Source: Limnohabitans sp. Rim11 | GTDB taxonomy: Bacteria; Pseudomonadota; Gammaproteobacteria; Burkholderiales; Burkholderiaceae_C | NCBI RefSeq assembly: GCF_001269365.1 | Contig: NZ_CXOM01000005.1 | Coordinates: 44,979-108,978, forward strand | Reading direction: 5' to 3' | Length of the DNA: 64,000 bases | In this document: positions 33,312 to 45,177 of the stretch, one piece after another | How positions within the stretch are numbered: position 1 is the first letter of the stretch | Layout of the letters: each line of letters begins with the position of its first letter | The notes under the pieces: generated by a model | Database searches by the model: none | What the model saw: the letters and a program-made list of their open reading frames with translations, nothing else | What the model was told of the DNA's origin: nothing | Translations under genes and position numbers: made by a program

Positions 33312-34562
33312 ATGAATTTGTTCCCCTTTGGTCATGCCACCCACCCCCAGTGGCTGATGGCCGCAGGCCTGGTCATTGCGCAGCTCCGTGCCCAAATGAC
33401 TTTGCCTGGCCATGCGTCTCAACCCTGCCTTGGCCTTTTGTACATCACCGATCATTACGCGCAAAGCGCAGCCGACATCCTGGCGCACTTGCGTGACGAG
33501 TTGCCCATGGTCCAAGATTGGTCGGGCACAGTGGGTGTGGGGGTGGCTGCTAACAACGCCGAGTATTTCGATGAACCCGGCATGGCCCTCATGCTGTGCG
33601 ATTTGCCTGCCCATCAATACCGTGTTTTTTCAGGTGCGCAGCCCTTGCACGCCGAATTCAAAGCGCACACCGCCTTGGTTCACGCCGATCCCATGACGCC
33701 CGATTTGGCCGAGCTCATTGCAGAAATGTCGGGACGAACCGCATCGGGTTATTTGTTCGGGGGACTGTCAGCAAGCCGGCATCAAACGATGCAATTTGCC
33801 GTGACCGAAAACACCGGCCCTGCGCAAGGGGTTTTGAAGGGCGGCCTCAGCGGTGTGGCTTTCAATTCAGATGTGCAAATTTTGTCACGCGTGACGCAGG
33901 GGTGTGCGCCCATCAGCAAGGAGCGGGAAGTTACAGAGGCCGAAGGCCATGTCATCTATGCGCTCGATGGCCAACCCGCCCTCGACACTTTGTTGGCCGA
34001 TTTGAATGTGTCTTTGAATGAGCCGCAAACGGCCTTGCAAGCGGTTCGAGCCACTTTGGTGGGCCTCACATCTGCCGGACAGAATGCCGTTGGAAGAACC
34101 GGCAGTTTGGGCTTGGATGTCAGGGTGCGGCATATCGTTGGCCTCGATCCCGCGCGCAAAGGCGTCGCCATTGCCGATCACGTAGAAGCAGGTCAAAAAC
34201 TGGCGTTTTGCCAAATGAATTTGCAAGCGGCCAAATCAGACTTGCGCAGAATTTGTGCAGAAATTAGAGAAGAGCTTGAACCTGAAACTTTGAGCTTAGA
34301 AATCGCCACGGCCTTGGCTGCCAGCGAGGCAGAAGCGGCGCCGCATCCGGCAAGACGCATTGCCGGCGCTGTGTATGTCAGTTGTTCTGGCAGGGGCGGC
34401 CCCCACTTTGGCGGCCCGAGTGCAGAGTTGCAATGGATTCGCCATGCGCTAGGTGATGTGCCGCTGGTCGGTTTCTTTGCCAGCGGAGAAATTGCGCACC
34501 ACCACCTCTATGGGTATACCGGTGTATTGACGGTCTTCACCACCCCAGTCGAAACCACTTAA
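33312..34562 (+). CDS. FIST domain signal-transduction protein
   Basis: The 416-residue product has a FIST N domain (starting near residue 20, with DHYAQSAADILAHL) and a FIST C domain ending in FASGEIAHHHLYGYTGVLTVF. FIST proteins are small-molecule sensors that usually stand beside chemotaxis, GGDEF or kinase genes; none is adjacent here. It starts 5 bases after phaM, so it is probably cotranscribed with it. The ATG at 33312 is chosen because the longer frame upstream lies inside phaM. Confidence 0.87.
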   Translation: MNLFPFGHATHPQWLMAAGLVIAQLRAQMTLPGHASQPCLGLLYITDHYAQSAADILAHLRDELPMVQDWSGTVGVGVAANNAEYFDEPGMALMLCDLPAHQYRVFSGAQPLHAEFKAHTALVHADPMTPDLAELIAEMSGRTASGYLFGGLSASRHQTMQFAVTENTGPAQGVLKGGLSGVAFNSDVQILSRVTQGCAPISKEREVTEAEGHVIYALDGQPALDTLLADLNVSLNEPQTALQAVRATLVGLTSAGQNAVGRTGSLGLDVRVRHIVGLDPARKGVAIADHVEAGQKLAFCQMNLQAAKSDLRRICAEIREELEPETLSLEIATALAASEAEAAPHPARRIAGAVYVSCSGRGGPHFGGPSAELQWIRHALGDVPLVGFFASGEIAHHHLYGYTGVLTVFTTPVETT

Positions 34563-34609
34563 GGTCTTGGGGCTTCATCGCCTTTAATGATCGCCCTCAT
34601 CAGAATCAT

Positions 34610-36914
<2,305 letters not shown>

Positions 36915-36983
36915 GTGCTTGAGGGCCGAACCAGACCCGTTCCAAGTTGAAAAAATAGCATTGTCCCATGCGCTTGCACAAGG

Positions 36984-37017
36984 CTTTACAAATGAGTGCT
37001 GTCAAATTTGTGTAAAG
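36984..37017. promoter_or_regulatory. Imperfect inverted repeat CTTTACA...TGTAAAG
   Basis: CTTTACA at 36984-36990 and TGTAAAG at 37011-37017 are exact inverted copies, with further partial pairing inside (AAAT/ATTTG). It lies in the queA/HTH intergenic region, distinct from the AGTACT sites. Confidence 0.4.
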
Positions 37018-37029
37018 AACCCCATTATG

Positions 37030-37054
37030 TAAGTACTTTTCAAGAAAGTACTTA
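37030..37054. promoter_or_regulatory. Inverted repeat with two AGTACT palindromes
   Basis: TAAGTACTTT at 37030-37039 and AAAGTACTTA at 37045-37054 form a perfect 10-5-10 inverted repeat. Each arm itself contains the palindrome AAGTACTT (37031-37038 and 37046-37053, 15 bp apart). Together with the site at 37083 it is a candidate operator set for the HTH gene 45 bases downstream. Confidence 0.55.
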
Positions 37055-37082
37055 TCACAACTTACGTCCCTGCTAACCCAAG

Positions 37083-37092
37083 ACAGTACTGT
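37083..37092. promoter_or_regulatory. Third AGTACT palindrome
   Basis: ACAGTACTGT is a perfect 10-bp palindrome containing the same AGTACT core; it ends 6 bases before the ATG of the HTH gene, where binding would block initiation of transcription or ribosome access. Confidence 0.5.
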
Positions 37093-37098
37093 ACGGCC

Positions 37099-37512
37099 AT
37101 GCCAAAAGTATCTGAGTCTCAACAGTTCGCTGATAGGTTGCGCAGCGCCCTTGAGAGTGCCGGTGTACGCGCCTCACCCACCTTGGTGGCCAATGCCTTC
37201 AATTTGCGTTACCACGGCCGCAGCATCACGCCGCACACGGCTCGAAATTGGCTTTTGGGCAAGGTCATGCCCACCCAAGACAAACTCAGGGTTTTGGCAG
37301 AGTGGCTGCAAGTCAGCCCCGATGAACTGCGTTTCGGCCGCGCCCCTGGCAAAACCTATGTGTTTGAAATGAACGCCGGCCCTGTCGAAATGGGTTTGTC
37401 AGACCGAGAAATGGTCGATCGGTATTTGTCGCTCTCCTTGGAGGAGCGCAAAACCATTCGCGATGTGGTCTCTGCATTTGTTCGTGCCAAAGCTGCAGAG
37501 AGCCTGCCCTAA
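37099..37512 (+). CDS. Small HTH transcriptional regulator
   Basis: The 137-residue product has an N-terminal helix-turn-helix (about residues 8-65) with features of a Cro/XRE-like domain: FADRLRSALESAGVRASPTLVANAFNLRY, then the recognition-helix region SITPHTARNWLLGKVMP and TQDKLRVLAEWLQVSPDELRFG. The C-terminal part (FEMNAGPVEMGLSDREMVDRY, LSLEERKTIRDVVSAFV) looks like a dimer-forming helix pair. No phage genes surround it. Three AGTACT palindromes in front suggest autoregulation. Confidence 0.82.
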   Translation: MPKVSESQQFADRLRSALESAGVRASPTLVANAFNLRYHGRSITPHTARNWLLGKVMPTQDKLRVLAEWLQVSPDELRFGRAPGKTYVFEMNAGPVEMGLSDREMVDRYLSLSLEERKTIRDVVSAFVRAKAAESLP

Positions 37513-37542
37513 ACTTTGCCCTGAACGATTCCGCATTAGATC

Positions 37543-37587
37543 CCCGACAGATTGAATGGCCCGTGCCAAGCACGGCACAATGTCGGG
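37543..37587 (+). other. Nested stem-loop touching the recG start codon
   Basis: CCCGACA (37543-37549) pairs with TGTCGGG (37581-37587), and inside it CCGTGC (37561-37566) pairs with GCACGG (37570-37575). The outer stem ends exactly at the recG ATG, and no clear ribosome-binding site lies elsewhere. It may limit recG translation or terminate the preceding transcript. Confidence 0.4.
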
Positions 37588-39666
37588 ATGGTCACCCCCT
37601 CGTCCTCGTCCGCCGCCAAACCCTTGTCGGCCCCCCAAAAAGCCATGCGCAAAATGGGCTTGGTGCGGGACATCGATTTGGCCTTGCACATTCCGCTGCG
37701 CTATGAAGACGAGACCCAAATTGTCAAACTGAGCAGTGCCCGCGAGGGTGACAACATTCAAATTGAAGCCACGGTCACTGCTTCAGAAATTCAACTTCGG
37801 CCCAGACGTCAATTGTTGGTCACAGTGGACGACGGCACAGACACCTGTGTTTTGCGCTTTTTTAACTTTTATCCGGCTCAACAAAAGGCTTTGGCGGTGG
37901 GCCAAGTCATTCGTGCTCGCGGAGAAGTCAGGGGCGGGTTTTTGGGCCTGACCATGATGCATCCTGCGTTCAAGGCGGCCACGGGTCATTTGCCATCCGA
38001 GTTGACGCCGGTGTATCCCACCTCGGCGGGGCTGCCGCAAACGTATTTGCGGCGCGCGGTGGCAGGGGCTCTGTCTAGGGCAGATTTAAGCGAATCGCTG
38101 CCAAGCAACATGCCCTGGCCCAAAACGCCCAAGGTCAATCAAGCATTCAGTTTGAGACAGGCGCTGACTTTTTTACATCACCCCACACCCGACGTTTCTA
38201 TCGCCGCTTTAGAGGACCGGTCGCACCCTGCCTGGCAAAGACTGAAGGCCGAAGAATTGCTGGCGCAGCAACTCTCTCAGCGCATGGCCCGAATGGAACG
38301 AGATAATTTGCGCGCCCCTGCGCTCCACCAAAAAGTTGGTGGCTGGCACGACAAATTGCGCGATGTGTTGCCTTTTCAATTAACGGCAGCGCAGCAAAGG
38401 GTGGGCCTCGAAATAGCGCAGGACTTGGCAAGACCCGTTCCCATGCACAGATTGCTGCAAGGCGATGTGGGCGCCGGTAAAACAGTGGTGGCCGCATTGG
38501 CCGCCATGTTGGCCATCGATGGGGGTTGGCAATGTGCGCTGATGGCGCCCACCGAAATTTTGGCGCAACAACACTTTGCCAAACTGGTGGGGTGGTTGGC
38601 GCCCTTGGGTGTTCGCGTGGCTTGGTTAACCGGTAGTCAAAAGAAAAAAGAGCGCACCGAAATGTTGGCGCTCATTGAAACGGGCGAGGCAGCTTTGGTG
38701 GTGGGCACGCACGCCGTCATCCAGGAACAAGTCAAATTTAAAAACCTAGGCTTTGCCATCATCGATGAGCAACATCGGTTTGGTGTGGCGCAACGTTTGG
38801 CGCTCAGAGACAAAATGCAAGACGCTGGCATGGAGCCGCATTTGCTCATGATGACGGCCACGCCCATTCCCAGAACATTGGCCATGAGTTATTACGCTGA
38901 CTTGGAAGTCTCGGTCATCGATGAGTTGCCGCCAGGCCGAACACCCGTCGTCACCAAAGTGATTTCGGACAGCCGCAGAGACCAAGTGATTGGGCGCATT
39001 GGTGCGCAGTTGGCGGAAGGTCGCCAAGTCTATTGGGTCTGTCCGCTGATTGAAGAAAGCGAAGCGCTCGATCTGACCAACGCCACCGCCACGCACGAAG
39101 AGTTATCGGCCGTGTTGCCGGGTGTCACGGTGGGCTTGTTGCACTCGCGCATGTCAGTTCAAGAAAAGCGCGATGTCATGGCGCAATTTACCCAAGGTTC
39201 GATGGGTGTTTTGGTCAGCACCACCGTGATTGAAGTGGGCGTCGATGTGCCCAACGCCTCCTTGATGGTCATTGAGCATGCCGAGCGTTTTGGTTTAAGC
39301 CAGTTGCATCAATTGCGGGGGCGGGTTGGGCGCGGTGCTGCAGCTTCTGCCTGTGTCTTGCTTTACGGCACACCAGACGGTGGTCGTTTAAGCGAAACTG
39401 CACGCGAGCGATTGCGCGCCATGGTGGACACCAATGACGGTTTCGAGATTGCCAGACGTGATTTAGAAATCAGGGGGCCAGGCGAGTTTCTAGGTGCGCG
39501 ACAATCAGGGGCCGCACTGTTGCGATTTGCAGACTTGGCCACCGACGAACATTTGTTAGAGTGGGCTCGGCAAACGGCACCTTTGCTGTTGGAAAAATAC
39601 CCCGACATGGCCGAGCGACACATCGCCCGTTGGTTGGGTGGAAAATCTGAGTTTTTGAAAGCTTGA
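37588..39666 (+). CDS. recG: ATP-dependent DNA helicase RecG
   Basis: RecG (692 residues) remodels stalled forks and branch-migrates recombination intermediates. The N-terminal wedge/OB domain precedes the helicase core: LQGDVGAGKTVVAALAAM (Walker A), IIDEQHRFGVAQR (DEQH), MTATPIPRTLA and the C-terminal QLRGRVGRG motif. The ATG at 37588 is preferred over a TTG at 37552. oxyR follows after 9 bases. Confidence 0.96.
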   Translation: MVTPSSSSAAKPLSAPQKAMRKMGLVRDIDLALHIPLRYEDETQIVKLSSAREGDNIQIEATVTASEIQLRPRRQLLVTVDDGTDTCVLRFFNFYPAQQKALAVGQVIRARGEVRGGFLGLTMMHPAFKAATGHLPSELTPVYPTSAGLPQTYLRRAVAGALSRADLSESLPSNMPWPKTPKVNQAFSLRQALTFLHHPTPDVSIAALEDRSHPAWQRLKAEELLAQQLSQRMARMERDNLRAPALHQKVGGWHDKLRDVLPFQLTAAQQRVGLEIAQDLARPVPMHRLLQGDVGAGKTVVAALAAMLAIDGGWQCALMAPTEILAQQHFAKLVGWLAPLGVRVAWLTGSQKKKERTEMLALIETGEAALVVGTHAVIQEQVKFKNLGFAIIDEQHRFGVAQRLALRDKMQDAGMEPHLLMMTATPIPRTLAMSYYADLEVSVIDELPPGRTPVVTKVISDSRRDQVIGRIGAQLAEGRQVYWVCPLIEESEALDLTNATATHEELSAVLPGVTVGLLHSRMSVQEKRDVMAQFTQGSMGVLVSTTVIEVGVDVPNASLMVIEHAERFGLSQLHQLRGRVGRGAAASACVLLYGTPDGGRLSETARERLRAMVDTNDGFEIARRDLEIRGPGEFLGARQSGAALLRFADLATDEHLLEWARQTAPLLLEKYPDMAERHIARWLGGKSEFLKA

Positions 39667-39675
39667 GAAATTGGC

Positions 39676-40641
39676 ATGACCCTGACTGAGCTGAAATACA
39701 TTGTGGCAGTGGCCCGCGAAAAGCACTTTGGCAAAGCCGCCGAGGCGTGCTTTGTGTCGCAACCCACTTTGTCGGTGGCCATCAAAAAGCTCGAAGAAGA
39801 ACTCGATGTGAAGTTGTTTGAGCGCAAGGCCAACGACGTCAACGTGACATCGCTGGGCGAAGAAATTATTCGACATGCGCAGCTGGTGTTAGAGCAGGCC
39901 GCCGAAATCAAAGAAATTGCCAAGCGCGGCAAAGACCCTTTGGCGGGCACCTTGCGTTTGGGCGTCATCTACACCATCGGACCTTATTTGTTGCCCGACT
40001 TGATGCGCCAGATGATGAAGAAGACGCCGCAGATGCCCTTGATGCTGCAAGAAAACTTCACGGTCAAATTGATGGAAATGTTGCGCGCCGGCGAAATTGA
40101 TTGCGCCATCTTGGCGGAGCCATTTCCTGATACGGGCTTGGCTACTGCGGCTTTGTACGACGAGCCTTTCATGGCCGCTTTGCCCGTGAAGCATTTGTTG
40201 GCCAAGAAAAAAACAATCACCGCCGAGCAACTCAAAAACGAAACCATGTTGCTACTTGGCAATGGCCATTGTTTCCGTGACCATGTGTTGGAAGTGTGTC
40301 CCGAATTTGCCAGGTTTTCTAGCAACGCCGAAGGCATTCGCAAAAGCTTTGAGGGCTCCTCCTTAGAAACCATCAAACACATGGTGGCTGCTGGCATGGG
40401 CGTCACTTTGGTACCGCGCTTGTCGGTGCCGGCAGAAGCTTTGGCAGAAACCGCCAAGCGTAAAAAACACGAAGACCCTGACATTGCCTATTTGCCCATT
40501 GTGGACGAGGCCGGCGGTTTGCCGCCCACGCGCCGCGTGGTCTTGGTTTGGCGCAAAAGCTTTACCCGCTACGAAGCCATTGCTGCTTTGCGCAATGCCA
40601 TTTATGCCTGCGAATTGCCGGGTGTGACCAGGTTGTCCTGA
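39676..40641 (+). CDS. oxyR: Hydrogen peroxide-sensing LysR regulator OxyR
   Basis: OxyR (321 residues) activates peroxide-defence genes after disulfide formation. The N-terminal LysR winged helix (FGKAAEACFVSQPTLSVAIKKLEEEL) is typical, and C199 and C208 in LLGNGHCFRDHVLEVCPEF sit at the same positions as the E. coli redox pair. No other oxidative-stress gene is adjacent. recG-oxyR-ubiA is a common Burkholderiales order. Confidence 0.95.
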   Translation: MTLTELKYIVAVAREKHFGKAAEACFVSQPTLSVAIKKLEEELDVKLFERKANDVNVTSLGEEIIRHAQLVLEQAAEIKEIAKRGKDPLAGTLRLGVIYTIGPYLLPDLMRQMMKKTPQMPLMLQENFTVKLMEMLRAGEIDCAILAEPFPDTGLATAALYDEPFMAALPVKHLLAKKKTITAEQLKNETMLLLGNGHCFRDHVLEVCPEFARFSSNAEGIRKSFEGSSLETIKHMVAAGMGVTLVPRLSVPAEALAETAKRKKHEDPDIAYLPIVDEAGGLPPTRRVVLVWRKSFTRYEAIAALRNAIYACELPGVTRLS

Positions 40642-40678
40642 CGCTTGACGAACCCTTGCTGCTCAACACTCGAACGAC

Positions 40679-41539
40679 ATGCGTGAAAAAATCAGTTTGT
40701 ATTTGGATCTGATTCGCTGGAACCGCCCCGCCGGGTGGTTGCTGTTGTTGTGGCCCACCTTGTCGGCCTTGTGGATTGCGGCAGATGGTTTTCCAGGCTG
40801 GCATTTGGTGGGGGTGTTTACGCTGGGCACCATTCTCATGAGAAGTGCCGGCTGTTGTTTGAACGACGTAGCCGACAGAGACTTTGACAAGCATGTCAAG
40901 CGCACAGCTGAGCGGCCCGTGACCAGCGGCCGCATCAGTGTCAAAGAGGCCTTGACGCTCGGCGCTGTGCTGGCTTTGATGGCTTTCGGCTTGGTGCTGA
41001 CATTGCACCCAGAGACTCGCACAGAAACCATTGCGTGGTCATTTGCCGCCATGGCCGTGGCCATTGCTTATCCGTTTGCCAAACGTTATGTGGCCATGCC
41101 GCAAGCCGTGTTGGGCGTGGCATTTAGCTTTGGGATTCCCATGGCATTTGCCGCAGTCACCGGCGAGGTGCCCTGGCAAGCGTGGGCGCTGTTGGTGGGT
41201 AATTTGTTTTGGGTCTTGGCCTACGACACCGAATACGCCATGGTCGACCGCGATGACGATTTAAAGATTGGCATGAAGACATCGGCCATTACCTTGGGGC
41301 AGTGGGATGTGCTGGCCATCATGGGTTTTTATGCGGCTTTTGTCGGTGTGTGGGCATGGGTGCTTGATGCGTCTGCCAAGCCGTTGCTGATGCTGGGCTT
41401 GGCTGCTGCAGCATTGCAAGCGGCTTGGCACTTTTTGCTGATCAAGGACAGAACGCGTGAGGGTTGCTTCAAGGCTTTTCGCCTGAACCATTGGGTGGGC
41501 TTTGCGGCCTTTGCGGGTGTGGTGCTCAGTTACTTTTAG
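40679..41539 (+). CDS. ubiA: 4-hydroxybenzoate polyprenyltransferase
   Basis: UbiA (286 residues) joins a polyprenyl chain to 4-hydroxybenzoate in ubiquinone synthesis, in the inner membrane. Both Mg2+-diphosphate motifs are present: NDVADRDFD in the first half and [12 protein letters not shown] in the second. About nine hydrophobic helices are visible. It lies downstream of oxyR and converges with proC, 8 bases apart. Confidence 0.95.
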   Translation: MREKISLYLDLIRWNRPAGWLLLLWPTLSALWIAADGFPGWHLVGVFTLGTILMRSAGCCLNDVADRDFDKHVKRTAERPVTSGRISVKEALTLGAVLALMAFGLVLTLHPETRTETIAWSFAAMAVAIAYPFAKRYVAMPQAVLGVAFSFGIPMAFAAVTGEVPWQAWALLVGNLFWVLAYDTEYAMVDRDDDLKIGMKTSAITLGQWDVLAIMGFYAAFVGVWAWVLDASAKPLLMLGLAAAALQAAWHFLLIKDRTREGCFKAFRLNHWVGFAAFAGVVLSYF

Positions 41540-41547
41540 CCTTTGCT

Positions 41548-42399
41548 TTAGTCTTTGCCAAACTCATCGCCCAATTCACTGGCGCGTTTTTGGGCGGCCA
41601 ACATGCCTTTGACAAAGGCTTCTTTCACATGATCGTCGGCCATTGAAGTGAGCGCTGCGTAGGTGGTGCCGCCCTTGGAGGTGACGCGTTGCCTGAGCAC
41701 TTCGGGCGACTCCACAGACTGCCGCGCCAAGTGCGTGGCGCCGCCAAATGTGGCTTTGGCCAAATGGTAAGCCTGCGCTTCTGGCAAGCCCATTTTGACG
41801 CCGGCTTCGGTCATGGCCTCTAAGAAATAAAACACGTAGGCGGGGCCAGATCCAGACAGCGCTGTCACGGTATCGAGATCGGCTTCTTGTTGCACCCACA
41901 AGAACTCACCGGTGCTTTTTAAAACCTGTTCAATCAAATGTTGGTCTGGGGCAGAAACGCCCGCGCGCGCAAACAAACCCGTAATGCCTTGGCCTACCAG
42001 CGCAGGCGTGTTGGGCATGCTGCGCACCACGCGGTCGGTTTGAAGCCAGCGTGCAATGCTGTCACTTCGAATGCCAGCCGCCACGGACAGGTGCAGGGCC
42101 TTTTGTGTGAACGCCGCAACGGGCAAAGCGGCCTCTTTGAAGACTTGGGGTTTGACGGCCCAAATGACCAAATCGGCTTTTGACAAGGCCGTGGAAGCCG
42201 ACGCTGCGGCGGTAGCCACCTCAACACCCCAATCGGCTGTTAACTTGGCTGCGGTTTCGGTAAAAGGCTCGATGACCGTGACTTGCGCTGGCGCAAAGCC
42301 TTGCCGAATCAAGCCACCCAAAATGGCGCTGGCCATGTTGCCACCGCCAATGAAAGCCAAATGCGCTTTTTGAAGGTCGGTGCTTGCGGGTGTTGTCAT
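41548..42399 (-). CDS. proC: Pyrroline-5-carboxylate reductase
   Basis: ProC (283 residues, EC 1.5.1.2) performs the last step of proline synthesis with NADPH. The Rossmann loop [46 protein letters not shown] and the dimer segment [16 protein letters not shown] are diagnostic. It is divergent from glpK. Confidence 0.96.
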   Translation of the reverse strand: MTTPASTDLQKAHLAFIGGGNMASAILGGLIRQGFAPAQVTVIEPFTETAAKLTADWGVEVATAAASASTALSKADLVIWAVKPQVFKEAALPVAAFTQKALHLSVAAGIRSDSIARWLQTDRVVRSMPNTPALVGQGITGLFARAGVSAPDQHLIEQVLKSTGEFLWVQQEADLDTVTALSGSGPAYVFYFLEAMTEAGVKMGLPEAQAYHLAKATFGGATHLARQSVESPEVLRQRVTSKGGTTYAALTSMADDHVKEAFVKGMLAAQKRASELGDEFGKD

Positions 42400-42516
42400 G
42401 AATCAATCTTTCTTTCAAATTGCAGGCGTGCCCCAAGGGCATCAGGCCGCCAAAAATTAACAAGCTCAGTGTATTGTCTCTTTTTCAAACGATGTGTTTC
42501 GGTTAACCTTGTCAAC

Positions 42517-44001
42517 ATGAAGTACATCCTTGCACTCGATCAAGGCACCACCAGCTCAAGGGCGGTGCTGTTCAATCGCGATGGACGGCCTGTCGCTACA
42601 GCCCAACAAGAGTTTGCACAACACTTTCCCAAGCCGGGTTGGGTTGAGCACGACGCCTTAGAAATTTGGCAGACGCAGAAAAAAGTGATGCAAGCCGTGC
42701 TGAAAAAAGCGGCGGTTTCTGCGACTCAGATTCAAGGCATCGGCATTACCAATCAACGTGAGACCACGGTGCTTTGGGACAGAAGAACCAGTCAACCGAT
42801 TGCCCCTGCCATCGTTTGGCAGGACCGAAGAACCGCTTCGTTTTGCGATGAGCTTAAGCGCCAAGGCGTAGCCAAGACCATTCAAAAGAAAACCGGCTTG
42901 GTCTTAGATGCTTACTTTTCTGCCACCAAAATTGCTTGGTTGCTAGACAACACGCCTGGCGCCAGAAGCTTGGCGGAGGCTGGCCACTTGGCGTTCGGCA
43001 CCATCGACACGTGGTTAATTTGGCAGCTCACGGGCGGCCGCGTTCATGCCACGGACCCCAGCAACGCGTCCCGAACCTTGCTCTTCAACATACACACCCT
43101 TGAGTGGGATGAAGGCTTATTAAAGCAGTTCAACATTCCAGCCAGCTTGTTGCCCCAAGTGCTTCCAAGCAGCGGTGTGTTGGCGCAAACAGAGCCAGAC
43201 TTGCTGGGCTGTGCCGTGCCCATTGCGGGCTTGGCGGGGGACCAGCAGGCAGCCACTTTTGGGCAGGCTTGTTTTACACCGGGCATGGCCAAGAACACCT
43301 ACGGTACAGGTTGCTTCATGCTCATGAACACCGGCCACAAGCCTGTTCTAAGCCGCAACCAATTGTTAACGACTGTGGCCTGGCAAGGGCCCATCAATGC
43401 GCACAATCCCCATCGAACAGCCTACGCACTGGAAGGGTCTGTCTTCATGGCGGGCGCCACCGTTCAATGGTTGCGCGATGGTTTGCAAATGATTCAAAAA
43501 GCCAGCGACGTGGAAGCCTTGGCCGCCAGCGTGCCCCATACGGGCGATGTTTATTTGGTGCCAGCTTTTGCGGGACTTGGCGCCCCCGATTGGGATGGCC
43601 AAGCACGGGGCACCACGCGAGCGCACATTGCGCGTGCTGCATTAGAGGCCATTGCTTGGCAGGTGGCCGATGTGTTTCAGGCCATGGCCAAAGACAGTGG
43701 TTTGCCTCTGACCGAATTGCGAGTGGACGGCGGTGCCAGTCAAAACAATTTGCTGATGCAAATGCAGGCAGATGCCTTGGGTGTGCCTGTGGTGCGTTCC
43801 AAAGTCACAGAAACCACGGCCTTGGGGGCTGCTTATTTGGCAGGCTTGGCCACTGGTTTTTGGACGGACGCCCAAGAAATCAGTTCTCAATGGGCGCAGG
43901 ATCAAAAGTTTGAACCCCATGTGAGTGGGCAACACCGAGAAGAGGGCCAGGCCCGATGGCGAGAAGCTGTTGCGCGCTCCAGGTCCTGGGCCAAAGCTTG
44001 A
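42517..44001 (+). CDS. glpK: Glycerol kinase
   Basis: GlpK (494 residues, EC 2.7.1.30) phosphorylates glycerol. [21 protein letters not shown] starts the FGGY kinase fold; [47 protein letters not shown] and [13 protein letters not shown] follow in order. I choose the ATG at 42517, which gives the usual N-terminus; a frame upstream to 42283 has no support. No glpF or glpD is adjacent. Confidence 0.96.
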   Translation: MKYILALDQGTTSSRAVLFNRDGRPVATAQQEFAQHFPKPGWVEHDALEIWQTQKKVMQAVLKKAAVSATQIQGIGITNQRETTVLWDRRTSQPIAPAIVWQDRRTASFCDELKRQGVAKTIQKKTGLVLDAYFSATKIAWLLDNTPGARSLAEAGHLAFGTIDTWLIWQLTGGRVHATDPSNASRTLLFNIHTLEWDEGLLKQFNIPASLLPQVLPSSGVLAQTEPDLLGCAVPIAGLAGDQQAATFGQACFTPGMAKNTYGTGCFMLMNTGHKPVLSRNQLLTTVAWQGPINAHNPHRTAYALEGSVFMAGATVQWLRDGLQMIQKASDVEALAASVPHTGDVYLVPAFAGLGAPDWDGQARGTTRAHIARAALEAIAWQVADVFQAMAKDSGLPLTELRVDGGASQNNLLMQMQADALGVPVVRSKVTETTALGAAYLAGLATGFWTDAQEISSQWAQDQKFEPHVSGQHREEGQARWREAVARSRSWAKA

Positions 44002-44476
44002 ACGCTGTCAAGGCCTCTTCGCACAATGACTTAAAGAAGAGGCACAATGGCCACTAGAAGCCAACCTTGCAGCGGCTCATTCCTATGGCACAGATGCCCA
44101 AGCGGCTATGGCCGCAGCCCCAGAAGTGGCAGAAATTTTGGAGGCAGAAACGGGGGTTTCGGCCCAACTGTCTGCGTTTGAAAGCTTGGCCAAGGCCTAT
44201 CAATGCCCTGCAAAGTCATAAAAATTGCAAGAATTTACAAATTACGGGCCAAAAAGTGTTGACATGGTCTAAAAATGTTGTAACAATCGCGGGCTTCGCT
44301 TCTAAAAAAGGCGGAGTTATCTACCCAAACTAAAGCATTGCGAGTGGTTCGCAGTGTGGATGACGGGTCCAAGACTGATCTTGGTGTTTTCGGTATTCAA
44401 GCTTCAAGTGCCAAGGAATTGGCTAGTAAGTGCTGAATGTCGGGGGTGCACAAGGTGCAAGTTGGGAAATATTGAA
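44002..44476. other. Gene-free stretch between glpK and rplN
   Basis: The 475 bases hold no recognised gene. Seen here: an 8-bp inverted repeat (GCCTCTTC 44013-44020 with GAAGAGGC 44036-44043) without a T-run; an open frame 44030-44221 of 63 codons (reading ...EVAEILEAETGVSAQLSAFE...) lacking a start codon near its beginning and ending in TAA; the promoter at 44259; and a frame 44338-44436 with a TTG start (32 codons, containing [15 protein letters not shown]) that has no convincing ribosome site. The 63-codon frame has gene-like codon use and may be a remnant. Confidence 0.5.
44259..44287 (+). promoter_or_regulatory. Putative promoter of the spc ribosomal operon
   Basis: A consensus TTGACA at 44259-44264 is followed after 16 bases by TAACAAT. 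Transcription would begin near 44293, leaving a leader of about 185 bases before rplN at 44477. Confidence 0.6.
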
Positions 44477-44845
44477 ATGATTCAGACAGAAACTCGGTTG
44501 GATGTTGCCGACAACACCGGCGCTAAGTCCGTTCTTTGCATTAAGGTGCTTGGCGGATCTAAACGTCGTTACGCTAGTGTTGGCGACATTATCAAAGTGA
44601 GCATCAAAGAAGCTGCGCCCCGTGGCCGCGTCAAAAAAGGCGAGGTTTACAGTGCTGTGGTCGTTCGTACAGCCAAGGGCATTCGCCGTGGTGATGGCTC
44701 TCTCGTTAAATTCGACGGCAATGCAGCAGTTTTGCTGAATGCCAAGTTGGAGCCTATCGGCACCCGCATCTTCGGCCCAGTTACGCGTGAATTGCGTACT
44801 GAGAAGTTCATGAAGATCGTGTCATTGGCACCTGAAGTTCTTTAA
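44477..44845 (+). CDS. rplN: Ribosomal protein uL14
   Basis: L14 (122 residues) binds 23S rRNA at the intersubunit bridge. [33 protein letters not shown] and [13 protein letters not shown] are conserved. It is the first gene of the spc operon in this window and is preceded by glpK, not by the rpsQ of an S10 operon. Confidence 0.98.
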   Translation: MIQTETRLDVADNTGAKSVLCIKVLGGSKRRYASVGDIIKVSIKEAAPRGRVKKGEVYSAVVVRTAKGIRRGDGSLVKFDGNAAVLLNAKLEPIGTRIFGPVTRELRTEKFMKIVSLAPEVL

Positions 44846-44854
44846 GGACAAGCC

Positions 44855-45175
44855 ATGAACAAGATTCGCAAAGGTGATCAAGTGATCGTCATCGCCGGTC
44901 GTGACAAAGGCAAGCGCGGCACCGTGTCGCTTCGCGCCGATGATTCACACCTGGTGGTTGAAGGCATCAACTTGGTTAAAAAGCATGCCAAGCCAAACCC
45001 TATGAAGGGTACCAACGGCGGCATCATCGAAAAGACCATGCCTATTCATCAGTCCAACGTTGCCATCTTCAATGCGGCATCTGGCAAGGCTGACCGTGTG
45101 GGTATTAAGTTGTTGGCCGATGGCAAACGCGTTCGCGTTTACAAGTCCAGCGGCGAAGAAATCAAGGTGGCATAA
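44855..45175 (+). CDS. rplX: Ribosomal protein uL24
   Basis: L24 (106 residues) is an assembly initiator of the large subunit. The KOW motif region [21 protein letters not shown] lies at the N-terminus, with [14 protein letters not shown] following. It is 9 bases after rplN. Confidence 0.98.
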   Translation: MNKIRKGDQVIVIAGRDKGKRGTVSLRADDSHLVVEGINLVKKHAKPNPMKGTNGGIIEKTMPIHQSNVAIFNAASGKADRVGIKLLADGKRVRVYKSSGEEIKVA

Positions 45176-45177
45176 AC

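Noticed and set aside
34563..34609. AATGAT...ATCATT inverted repeat between the FIST gene and tgt
   Set aside because: Only six pairs with a 13-base loop and no T-run; too weak to call a terminator.
42283..42516. Upstream extension of glpK by 78 codons
   Set aside because: Cys/Arg-rich residues with no match to the kinase fold; the ATG at 42517 gives the conserved N-terminus.
44067..44333. An 88-codon frame between glpK and rplN
   Set aside because: Product is rich in Trp/Lys/Arg with no family resemblance and crosses the spc promoter; the codon pattern favours the other frame noted in the findings.
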